From Pelargonium cotyledonis (taxonomy: Eukaryota > Streptophyta > Magnoliopsida > Geraniales > Geraniaceae): 21,441 nt of DNA. Below are positions 1 to 14,292 of this stretch, in pieces; positions within the stretch are counted from its first letter, which is position 1, and each line of letters begins with the position of its first letter. The DNA lies in NCBI GenBank assembly GCA_036897625.1, contig JAYMTA010001163.1:1-21441 (forward strand), read 5' to 3'. Below the pieces are notes generated by a model that worked only from the letters and a program-made list of their open reading frames with translations, did not search any database and was not told the origin of the DNA. Both the position numbers and the translations under genes were made by a program.

Positions 1-56
1 ATATATATATAAGACTTGGTACATAAACGATGCAATGATTTTCTCAACGTACGTAC

Positions 57-498
57 CATAATGTCCTCGAGATATAGAAACATGTAGAGAAGATGAACTA
101 TTCACGTCCTCATCGAAATCCAGAAACCAAGATTGGGTCAGAAGGAGCTTCACCACGTTGAGGTGACCATTGCTACAAGCCACAAACAAAGCACTCTGGT
201 CTCCACAATTGAGCGAACAAGCAGCCAATGGATTTGTCTGCAGCAACAGCATCACAATCTTGTCGTGCCCTCTGCGACTAGCCTCGTGCAAGGGCGTGTC
301 CCGCTTCTTGTTCTTAGCTTCAATCAAATCAGGACACAGCTTAACAATCTCAGAAACTAACTCAAAGTGACCAAACCGGGCTGCAAGGTGTAGAACTGAG
401 TTCTTGGAATTAGGATTTTTTTGTCCTAAGAAATTCCCGAGTGTGAGAAAAGTTTGTATGTCATTTGACACAACTGCCTTGAAAAGTTCTGGCAGCAT
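57..498 (-). CDS. Ankyrin-repeat protein, first exon (partial, 5' end)
   Basis: The minus-strand exon starts with ATG at 498 and reads MLPELFKAVVSND, then about 148 codons in one open frame. At least three ankyrin units are visible: one with SVLHLAARFGHFELVSEIV, one with DTPLHEASRRGHDKIVMLLL, and one with SALFVACSNGHLNVVKLLL; a fourth begins at SSSLHVSISRGHY. Ankyrin repeats bind other proteins. The N-terminal layout resembles the plant ACD6/ITN1-like class, which has ankyrin repeats followed by a membrane-spanning PGG domain, but that C-terminal part would lie outside the window and cannot be seen. I end the exon at 57 because TATG|GTACGT is a good donor in phase 1, where the split G-- codon would give the usual RGHxD. 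Reading through instead gives a less repeat-like sequence. A TATA-like AATATATAAT lies at 533-542. The family is clear; the subgroup is inferred. Confidence 0.85.
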
Positions 499-1027
499 TT
501 TTCTTGATAAGACTCAACCAGATGGCAAGAACATTATATATTTGCAAATTGCAATGATATGAAATCAGCTGGATCGAGCTAGTTCTTGAAGGAATGTGAG
601 TTAGAGAAAGAGCTATTTATTGTAATTTCTATCATCATCATCATCATCATCACCACCTAGTTATTTAATATTTGTCAACTTCTTAAGCATCTGCTTCCAA
701 CATGACCATGCATTCTTCAACGCCTAATCGGTAAGAACTTTCACTTGCAAGTTGCAACAATTTCCTCTCTGTTAAATACGTGTTTCTAATGAGGAAATTG
801 CTGCAACGTGCAAGAGGTTGAAAACCTTTTTGTTCTGTGAAACCCTAATTATTATTTTTGTCTTTTTTTTATAAGCAACGGGACAGCATTCCAAATGAGC
901 GTCACCCTAAACTCCATCACACAAATCGTATCTCATATTGTCGACAAGGAGGCTATCAAACCTTATTGTTATAAGGAATTTCGAATTCTTATGTTATTTC
1001 TTCTTTTTTTTCTTCAAGTTATTTATC
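499..1027. other. Upstream region of the ankyrin gene
   Basis: No gene is visible here. The stretch should hold the promoter of the minus-strand ankyrin gene. It contains TATA-like sequence at 533-542 and another AT box near 611-618, an ATC trinucleotide microsatellite at 631-652, and a pyrimidine-rich run near 985-1015. The short open frames in it have no recognisable protein character. Confidence 0.5.
631..652. repeat. (ATC)n microsatellite
   Basis: About seven uninterrupted ATC units, upstream of the ankyrin gene. Such trinucleotide runs are length-variable between individuals. Confidence 0.9.
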
Positions 1028-1498
1028 ATGTCGAATATTACAAGGCTTCAATTCGATGCCCTCGAAATATCGGGCGAAAATTATCTGTCATTGAACCTTG
1101 ATGCCGAAATGCATTTAGATTTAATGAATCTTGGCAATACTATAAAAGATATAAATACAGCAACAACATAAGATAAAACAAAAAATTTGATCTTCATACG
1201 TCGTCACTTACACGTGGGGTTAAAAAATGAGTATTCCTCATGTTATTAAAAAAATCTTAAAGAGCGTTATGAACATCAAAAAACAGGTATTTTACCAAAA
1301 ACTCGATATGATTGGATGCACTAAAAACTGCAAGATTACCCATCAATGCACAAATGCAGTTGTAAATTGTACTTGATTACTTCACATGTAAAACTTTGCG
1401 GTCAAAATATCACTAAAGCGGATATGTTAGAAAATATCACTGTAGCGGACTACTATCTATGTTTTTTGAATAATCAAATCAGAAATCAGCAGTATAAA
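1028..1498 (+). pseudogene. Copia-type retrotransposon gag relic (UBN2/gag-polypeptide family)
   Basis: The frame from ATG 1028 reads MSNITRLQFDALEISGENYL, then LDAEMHLDLMNLGNTIKD, the N-terminus typical of plant Copia-like gag (DUF4219/UBN2) proteins. The same frame goes on past a TAA at 1169-1171 and shows further family signatures: NLKERYEHQKTGILPKTRYD, then WMH, a stop at 1322-1324, and KLQDYPSMHKC; later LITSHVKLCGQNITKADMLE. Another stop is at 1247-1249 and the frame ends at TGA 1499-1501. Next to the second stop a few residues usually found before NLKERY seem deleted. No zinc knuckle, protease, integrase, reverse transcriptase or LTR pair was found, so this is a stop-ridden fragment of an old insertion. 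The family call is confident; the ends are approximate. Confidence 0.85.
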
Positions 1499-2339
1499 TG
1501 AACTAAACCGAGTTATTCTCTTTCAAATCTTACTAATTGAAGATTCATTAATATTTTGAATTGCATATATTGAGAAGGTGAATTGGTCGTTGCAAATCAA
1601 AAGTCAAAGATTCTAACATCATATTTACTTGTAAAAACGAATGGATACAAAACGATAGAACCCTTGCAAACCAAATAAATGAAAGGGTAAGTCAATAATT
1701 GGCACAACCCAACTGAGCTTAAGTCTCAGTTTATGGGTGGAGCCAAAGCAAGTCAATTGTCAAATTGTCAAGTAGCTTCCAATAGAAGACCATGACCATC
1801 CATAGGTGGAAACTCATATCACCACAACCCTTTTCGGAACAAAGTTGACTACAAACAAGTAGCAATAATGTGAACATGATCAATACAAAACATTAGTGGA
1901 GCGTTTTGGCATGCAAGAAATTGGAATAATGTGAGCATACATGAATACAAAAAGGCTGCATTTGGATTCTTACTCATTGCCATTCTTATTATTATGTAAT
2001 GTTATTGAATCATTTTTCTAAAAATGTAGGAATGAAAATTATCTACTCTTAAAAATATTTAAATAAGGAAAAATATTTTAACATTTGCTCCATTTGCATC
2101 ACTATTGATTATACTTAGATGCCTATGGATAAGGTTGACCCCTCCCTCCGGATGCACGAGTTTGGGGCGCCGGTTCTCTCAGTCCGTGACATTATATTGA
2201 TAACATTTACATATATTTAACTAGTATATGAACCATTTCAATGCATAGGTATAATAATAATAATAATTAGAATGATATATAAGGAAAACCCAACACTATA
2301 AATATTGTAATATAGGTACGAGCTGTGAGAAACAAAAGG
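1499..2339. other. Intergenic stretch, AT-rich
   Basis: No gene is visible. The left part may be decayed retroelement continuing from the gag relic. Around 1950-2050 there is a TTTGGATTC...GAATGAAAA stretch that resembles miniature inverted-repeat debris but lacks clear ends. A GC-richer block at 2115-2190 stands out from its surroundings and looks like foreign repeat sequence. An ATA trinucleotide run lies at 2251-2266. The right end should hold the 3' untranslated region of the early nodulin-like gene. Confidence 0.4.
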
Positions 2340-3047
2340 TCATGGTGCACATAAAACAAAAACAGAAGCAAAAGCTGCAATGAGAGCCACAGAGAGTGAA
2401 CAAATGAGAGGTGCTGAGGCTGAAAATGGAGATGGACCAGGAGAGCCTTCTGAGATGACATCAACAACCAACCTTTGGCCATTTTTGCAGTGACCAGAAG
2501 CTCCACTGATGAAGTAGAAGAAGCCTGATCTGTCAAGCTTTATCACACTCTTTCCATTGTCGAACGCGAAGATCAGATCGCTCGTGTCACAGTGATAATA
2601 GTTCCATTTCTCCACTACAAGAACTGAATCATTCTTGTACTCAAAACCTGCACAAATGTGTATTGAATTAAATAGATCAAGATTTATAGATGTTTTCAAT
2701 TGATAAAAAAAAATATTAGACAACAGATTCAACTGCAAACTTTGACACTTATTTGCCTTGACTGACAAGTGAAATGAGATTTGATACCATATTACTGAAC
2801 CGGTTCAACTAAAAGCTCAACCAATTAGTGTTGAAAAGAACTCACAGAGAGAATCTCCGACTTGGAATCGGTTCTTGGCAACCCAAAGAGAGTAGACATC
2901 AGCATTATTTGGATCAGGCTCTCGCCATCCGAAATCGTCACCGACCTTGAATTTTACTGACTTCGCCATCACAGAGCTCTTGAAATAAGTTGATGCTAAA
3001 AGCAGAAGCAGAGTGTAAGTGCACAAAAAACCCAGCAAAGATGACAT
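2340..3047 (-). CDS. Early nodulin-like protein (phytocyanin domain, GPI-anchor type)
   Basis: There are two exons, 3047-2846 and 2647-2340, joined at T|GTGAGT and TGCAG|G in phase 1, giving 169 aa. Residues 1 to about 27 form a signal peptide (MSSLLGF then LLLLLA). The phytocyanin domain follows: VGDDFGWREP at 35-44, RFQVGDSLCFEYKNDSVLVV at 60-79, YYHC at 84-87, LDRSGFFYFISGASGHCKNG at 105-124. C87 and C121 can form the conserved disulphide. The blue-copper ligands are missing: the first His site (near 74) is Asp or Ser, and the Cys site before GHC is S115, so the protein should not bind copper, as usual for ENODLs. A short SEGSPGPSPFSASAP stretch and a hydrophobic tail (148-167) suggest GPI anchoring to the outer plasma membrane. 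Its partner or ligand is unknown. The start gives a full signal peptide. Confidence 0.93.
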
Positions 3048-3136
3048 TATTTTTTAGGTTTTTGAAGGAAATTTTTGGTGATGTCTCTGGTTAATCACTA
3101 ATGGAGAAGGAGAGTGAAGAAGAATTGAGTTGTGGG

Positions 3137-3144
3137 TTTATAAG
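3137..3144 (-). promoter_or_regulatory. TATA box of the early nodulin-like gene
   Basis: The minus strand reads CTTATAAACCC, a standard plant TATA box about 90 nt before the ATG at 3047. It predicts a leader of roughly 60 nt, which is rich in CTTCTT pyrimidine tracts. Confidence 0.55.
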
Positions 3145-3749
3145 ATTGTTTTTTGGACGGTTCTTGGCTGAGAAGAGAAGTGGTGGGTGGCGGTTTTTGG
3201 CGGTTATTGACCGTTGGTGAAGATCGTGTGTTATAACTAGGGTTAATTTCAAAACACTTAATAAAAACTTTTGATTTGAGTGCCACATTTTAGATGTCAT
3301 TTTGGTTCGAATCCATGGGACACAGGACGATATTTTTTCAGTTAGCAGGATGGGAATAGACAAATTATTTACTCGAAGCAGTTGGTTCATTTGTCAGCTC
3401 TAAACCCGGCCATTCATATGGGCAAAAGGAGATAAAGAGTTGTCGGGAAAAAATAGAGCTACCACATTCAGCAAGACAAGTACTTTTAGCCGAACTAGCT
3501 ATGCATGAATTACTAATAATATGTGAATAAGTAAGTTTGAATCACTTTGAGTTTGATACATTAACTGTAAATAAGAGAAAATACAACACAAACTTGACAC
3601 AGAACACAGAATGAGTACATTATCAACCACTCAGAAAAAAAAAACAAGAAAATTGCACATTCTACACAGTTTTACAAAATTTGGTAGGTTTCCTATTTTT
3701 CAACAAAAAAATAAAAAAAAAGGCTTAACCTATAAATATATGTGAAGTG
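3145..3749. other. Upstream region of the early nodulin-like gene and 3' region of FTSHI2
   Basis: No further gene is seen. The left half is promoter DNA of the phytocyanin gene. The right half, roughly 3560-3749, should include the FTSHI2 3' untranslated region and has A-rich runs near 3637-3650 and 3705-3722, which are T-rich on the transcribed strand. Short minus-strand open frames near 3091-3390 run through the promoter and TATA box and have no protein-like pattern. Confidence 0.45.
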
Positions 3750-9915
<6,166 letters not shown>

Positions 9916-9969
9916 TGGAGCTGCGTTTGGTGTGGATTGATAATTTGAGAAAATGCTTGAAGTACGATA

Positions 9970-9975
9970 CTACAT
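9970..9975 (-). promoter_or_regulatory. Start-stop upstream ORF (ATG-TAG) before FTSHI2
   Basis: The minus strand reads GACAATGTAGTATC, an ATG followed at once by a stop, about 55 nt upstream of the FTSHI2 ATG. A TATA-like element near 10036 would place it in the leader. Such minimal uORFs can hold ribosomes and lower translation. A similar ATGTGA lies at 10002-10007, close to the expected transcript start. Confidence 0.5.
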
Positions 9976-10035
9976 TGTCGCAGAGGTTGAAGAAGAGACC
10001 GTCACATCGATTCTGTTTTTCTGTTCTTCACTCTT

Positions 10036-10046
10036 CATATAAATTG
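10036..10046 (-). promoter_or_regulatory. Possible TATA element of FTSHI2
   Basis: The minus strand reads AATTTATATGAAG about 125 nt before the FTSHI2 start codon. This is a weak TATA match and no clear initiator was seen. Confidence 0.35.
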
Positions 10047-10109
10047 GCATTTCTGTAAATAGTAGTGAATTTGCAAAAGAAAGTGAGTGGCATTTTGGTA
10101 AATACTGTC

Positions 10110-10495
10110 AGGTTGAAAGTTGGTCATTTACAAGTTCATACAAACACGATTACGATACGACACGACATTAAACACATTAAAATATAAGTTGGACTAACTC
10201 GATAGACTCGATTAACACGACACAACCATAACACGTTTCACGTAATAAGATCAACTTGTTAGGCACAACACGCACCATCAAAACCCAAAACAATATAACG
10301 TCACAAATTCAACTTAACAATTAATTGATATACGGAAAATAAGTTTTAGAATCAACCCAAACACGATATTATTATTAAACATGTTAGATATTCTAATACT
10401 AATTCACAACACAATTATAATATTAGTGAGTTTAAATATGTTTATTTTGTATTTTGTCGCGCTGTGTCGAAACACAATTTGAGAGCTCTAGTTTC
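10110..10495. repeat. Dispersed-repeat relic between CASPL and FTSHI2
   Basis: The stretch is full of ACGA/ACAC words (CACGATTACGATACGACACG, TAACACGACACAACC, CGCGCTGTGTCGAAACAC) and ends near AATTTGAGAGCTCTAGTTTC. Plant genomes hold many decayed non-coding elements with this composition and an end of the form TTGACAGCTCTAGTTT. No matching left end was found. I see no gene here; it sits just upstream of the FTSHI2 promoter. Confidence 0.5.
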
Positions 10496-10943
10496 AATAA
10501 ACAATTTATAAATGTTGAATTGAATTTGACATAATTTGATTGGTTAATAAATAAACAAGTTCCATTTTAGAGCTAAAACTTGCAAGGCAGCAAAACCAAT
10601 TGCACTGAACTTAAACAGCTAAAAAGCAACTTTTTCCCAGATTTTTGGACATCAGGAACAAGAACTGAAACCTTAATGGACATTGTAATTACATTAGTAC
10701 AAGCTACATAGGTTTCCACAAAGCTATAGGTCATCAAAATGATCAAACTCGCACATTCCCATTACAAAAACATGGAAACCAAACCAAGCCAAAAGCCAAC
10801 CTGTTCTTTACAATACCCAAACTACATATAAGTTTCACAATCAAAACCATTTTGTTCATATTGATCAAGTCGAGTAGCTAAGTGATGCAAACATATTCTA
10901 ATCTCTACTAAGTAATATATTCGTGTATGGAGGAAATGGAAAC
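10496..10943 (-). other. 3' flank of the CASPL gene
   Basis: No open frame of interest is seen. The stretch should include the CASPL 3' untranslated region just below its stop at 10944. It is plain AT-rich sequence with scattered AACCAA words. Confidence 0.5.
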
Positions 10944-13900
10944 CTAGTACTTGGAGAGCCAAATTACGTTCTGAACAGCAGAAACAGCGAGCAAGAAGCA
11001 GCTGAAGAAAGTGAAGGCGATTGAGACAGCAACGCGCTCGCAGAAGAAATGCAATGGCTTGCAGAAGTTTGGAAGAGCTGTGTGTCGGACTCCAGTGCGA
11101 TTCAGGTTGGTCACACCAGATGCAGCTGACCCCACGCTCATCATTGCATATGCAAATAGCTGCAAGTAAACGCCACAACAACAATCAAATACTGAAGGCG
11201 TGCAATAAAATGTTAGGAAGATGGCGAGCTTGTGAAGTTATAAATATGTATATATCAGCAGCTAAATCTTAACTAGCTAACATCCTCCTATGTTACAATG
11301 TCCATTTTCCATGTTCTGTTTTCTAATCTTTTGGTACCGTTTAGGTTGGAATGTTTGCTCAAGAATTAGAATAGGACTTATTGGTCATTTTCATTCCCTT
11401 TCTCACTCCAAACATTCTAATCCAAATGTTAGTTCTAATCTAAATTTTCTGTATATTTGAGATTATGACCATCTTACATAATAAATCTATCATTCTGCAG
11501 ACAGTTCTACCAAAGGGGTGCAAGTTCAACGGATATATATGACTTTCATTTTTAAGTTTTGACTGCATTTTTACATAGAACATAACGGGCTGCTTATGAA
11601 ACATTGAAACCAATTTTCATGGAAACCACTAGCAATAGAGCATGAACATAATATTGAAACTGTTTTACCTGATCTCCGGCAAAAACTAGCCACGCGTAGT
11701 TCCTTGAGGTGATCACGGGAGACTTCCTCAGCAGTCTTGACGCACTGATAAGCAGTTGCAGCAACGAGTGAGCAGCAACAGCTGCAGAAACTCCAACAAG
11801 ATACCTATTTGGCACAAAGTTTAATATCACAATTCACTTTACAATATTCATGCTTCAAAGATATAGTAGCCGATCATTTGCAATTCTTTTGAATGTTTCC
11901 TCAAGCCATATAAATGAAGTTCAACAGATTTATCAAGTACTTCCCCAGTTCAGAAATCACTTTTGTTAGGTGAAATCTAATTTTAGGAGATGAAGAACCA
12001 TAAACCATACAAAGTTCACTCACTACAACACAAGTTGCATTGAGTAAACTCCCATTGACATGAATACCAGGAAAACTTTTCAAAATAGTGCATGTACCAA
12101 TTAAATTAAATTTTCGTGAAATGTGTTCCAAAAAAGAACCTACCTCTAAAATTTTGAACAGTAAACATAGAAAAAGTAAATCCACATCAGCCCGCTTTAG
12201 CTTCTGATCATGAATCAAATGTCTTTTTGAAACTGTTTTGAGAAGTTTTTTGATTAAATTGGAATAGAGTGAATAAGTTTGGAGTAACTAGAACAAAAAT
12301 AGCACAGAAACTAGGATGGAACAAATGTGATATTTTAAAACTTTTTCCACACTTCTACTATGCAATGTTACAATTTAGTGTAGTAACTAATCATCCACAA
12401 TTCTCGGTAAACATAAAGGTAATGCATACAACACACGTAAATGACCCTCCCCGACCCCCACAATAGTGTGAGCCCCGTCTGTTAGGCCGCCAACTAATCA
12501 CCCACAATTATAGGTAAAGGCAAGGGTAACACTGCATATAACATACGTAAATAAACCTCTCCACACCCCACAACGGTGAGAGCCTCATTTGTAAGGCCAC
12601 CGTTTTATTGGTTGAAATGGCAATATATCTTTTGTATCACCAACAAATGTCAAAGCCCACCAACACAATGTGTGGATCAACTAATAGAAAGTTGTTCCAA
12701 CATAACCTAACACTCATGTTTGAGATTTAAGGAATGCAATTACATTAAAACTTGGTAGGAAGAGATTCGTCGTTCTTGTGGTCCTTCCCAACTCAAATGG
12801 TAACCAAAAAACCCACCAACATCTTAAACTATTCTATGAATTCTCAAAAGAAAACACATAGGTTGCATTTCTATGAACAACAACCACCTTATAAAAATAT
12901 ATATTGGTTCACGGGCTTGTTACTATTCATTCAAGTGCTATGAAACATGAAGCTAGTACAGGGCTCTTTACCAAATTTTGTTGTTACTCAGAATCACCAG
13001 ACACAGGCTATTTTGGTCAACAAAAACTACAACAGAATATTCACAAAACCCTCACAAGTCACAAGTTGACAAAATGTTACAGACATGTCCCCACACCTTT
13101 GCCGACCCCACGCAATTCTAATGACCCAACTTCAAGGACATTTTAGTAAATTCCACCATAAACCCCAATTTCCCTCCGTTTGGCAGCTCAGAAAGGAAAG
13201 GAAAAGAAAAGAACAGAAAATTTTCATCTATGAACTCAACCGTCCTTAATCCTACTAACCGTTGCTCCCTTGCTACTGTGAAAATTGAAAATAGATCACC
13301 AACAATTTTCTCAGCAACCAAACAGAAAACAGCACCAAAATGAAAAGTCTGAATCAAAGAATAGAGTAAGTGAACAGCATCGATCACGAAATGGAAATAG
13401 CACCGTAGGTAGCATAATTTTAAGTATCTTCACTGGTTGAGAATTTTCTCGGCAACCAAACAGATAACAGCACCACTAAGAAGAAGAAAACCTCTGTACT
13501 TAAAAACAGAGCAAGTGTCGATCGCGAAATAGACGTAGGTACGAAGCATAATTTAATTCTCTGTTCTGCTTCAGAATTTTCTCAGCAACCAAACAGTACC
13601 AGAAAACATATTCAAATAAACAAGCACTCAAGTGAATCACAGAGATCACGAAATGGAAGTAGTACAGTACGTAGCATAGTGTAATTTTCTGTTCTGGCAC
13701 AGAATTTTTTCAGCAACTAAACAGCACCAGAAAACAAATTCAAAAACTCAAGTGAACCACAGAGATCACGAGATGTAAGTAGCACCGTACGAAGCATAAT
13801 CTAATTTTCTCTTCCAGTTCACAATTTTCTCATCAACCAAACAGAAACCAAACACTGAAGTGAATCGCAGATCGCTCACTAAATGGAAGTAGAACCATAC

Positions 13901-14292
13901 GAAGAAGCATAACTTAATTTTCTTTTCCGGTTCACAATTTTCTCAGAAACCAAACAAAGCCAGTAAAAATCTAGAGATGAAGAAATGAGAGCTTACTCGA
14001 AGGACTGAGAGAAGGACCACTTGGAGTAGACAGGGAGGTGGAAGCCGTAGATGGAGACCGTACTGGATTGCTTGGCGGTGACCATGAACGAGAGCGCCGT
14101 CAGAGAAGTGGCCAAGCAGAGCACCCTCAGCACCACTTGAACGACGTCGTGTTTCCAGCGAACAACCCTCCCGTCCGGCCTCGCTGGCGGCACCAGAGGC
14201 CCGCTCATTGTCCCGTTCTCCGCCGCGGCCGCCACCTTCGCCTCCGGCACCTGCACCACCACCTCCGGTTGCTGCATTTTCCGGCTACTCAT
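10944..14292 (-). CDS. CASPL3A1: CASP-like four-helix membrane protein (CASPL, UPF0497/DUF588)
   Basis: Three exons, 14292-13997, 11804-11669 and 11159-10944, join as phase 2 then phase 0 into 215 aa. The start is the ATG of MSSRKMQQPEVVVQ; the frame is open nine codons further up but only to a GTG. A polar, Pro-rich cytosolic N-terminus is followed by four membrane helices near 50-71, 100-119, 136-157 and 186-207. The family's conserved Arg in helix 1 (R56, VVLRVLCLATS) and Asp in helix 3 (D143, FAGDQ) are present, and the loop TNLNRTGVRHTALPNFC is clear. CASP-like proteins resemble the Casparian-strip scaffold proteins; most CASPLs have no known specific role. Position between FTSHI2 and NUP35 matches Arabidopsis AT3G16300. 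The family is sure; the 3A1 subgroup name is recalled and should be held loosely. Confidence 0.92.
11160..11668 (-). other. CASPL intron 2
   Basis: This 509-bp intron lies between the exons ending FAGDQ and starting LFAYAM. It holds a short inverted repeat, TTGGAATGTTTG at 11346-11357 against CAAACATTCTAA at 11409-11420 (11 of 12 paired), which may be a decayed miniature transposon. Nothing else is seen. Confidence 0.5.
12389..12602. repeat. Tandem pair of about 106 bp, SINE-like
   Basis: Two neighbouring blocks share AATCATCCACAATTCTCGG or AATCACCCACAATTATAGG, then CATACAACACACGTAAATGA or CATATAACATACGTAAATAA, then CCCCCACAATAGTGTGAGCC or CCCCACAACGGTGAGAGCC, and end with GTTAGGCCGCC or GTAAGGCCACC. 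The order GGTAA-GC, ACGTAAATGACCCTCCCC, GAGCC and GGCCGCC recalls the 3' body of plant Au-type SINEs. That assignment is by memory and the copies are degraded. Confidence 0.6.
13302..13996 (-). repeat. Six-copy tandem array abutting the CASPL first exon
   Basis: Units begin (plus strand) with ACAATTTTCTCAGCAACCAA or AGAATTTTCTCAGCAACCAA at 13302, 13440, 13573, 13701, 13821 and 13934. Spacings are 138, 133, 128, 120 and 113 bp, shrinking toward the splice donor. On the sense strand each unit carries GTTTGGTTGCTGAGAAAATT followed by a TTATGCTTCGTACG box, then TACTTCCATTTCGTGATC and GATTCAC words. The copies differ by roughly a fifth of positions, so they are old. The last copy ends at the donor. 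Confidence 0.85.

Larger units (their letters stand above)
11805..13996 (-). other. CASPL intron 1, long and repeat-rich
   Basis: This 2192-bp intron splits E99 (TTCGA|GTAAGC to AAATAG|G). Next to the donor lies a six-copy tandem array (13302-13996), and further in is a duplicated SINE-like block (12389-12602). Between them is plain AT-rich sequence. Short open frames in it are by-products of the repeats. Confidence 0.75.

Noticed and set aside
895..1171. Start of the gag frame at 938 or the overlapping frame at 895
   Set aside because: Family similarity begins at the ATG at 1028; the sequence before it has no gag character.
2100..2195. tRNA-like segment
   Set aside because: No cloverleaf or B-box could be built from the GC-richer block.
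13118..13700. Minus-strand open frames in CASPL intron 1
   Set aside because: They read through the tandem array and repeat FxxVAEKI-like words only because the DNA repeats.
13302..13996. CRISPR-like array
   Set aside because: Repeats are diverged over the whole unit, spacing is 113-138 bp, and it sits in a plant intron; it is an ordinary tandem repeat.
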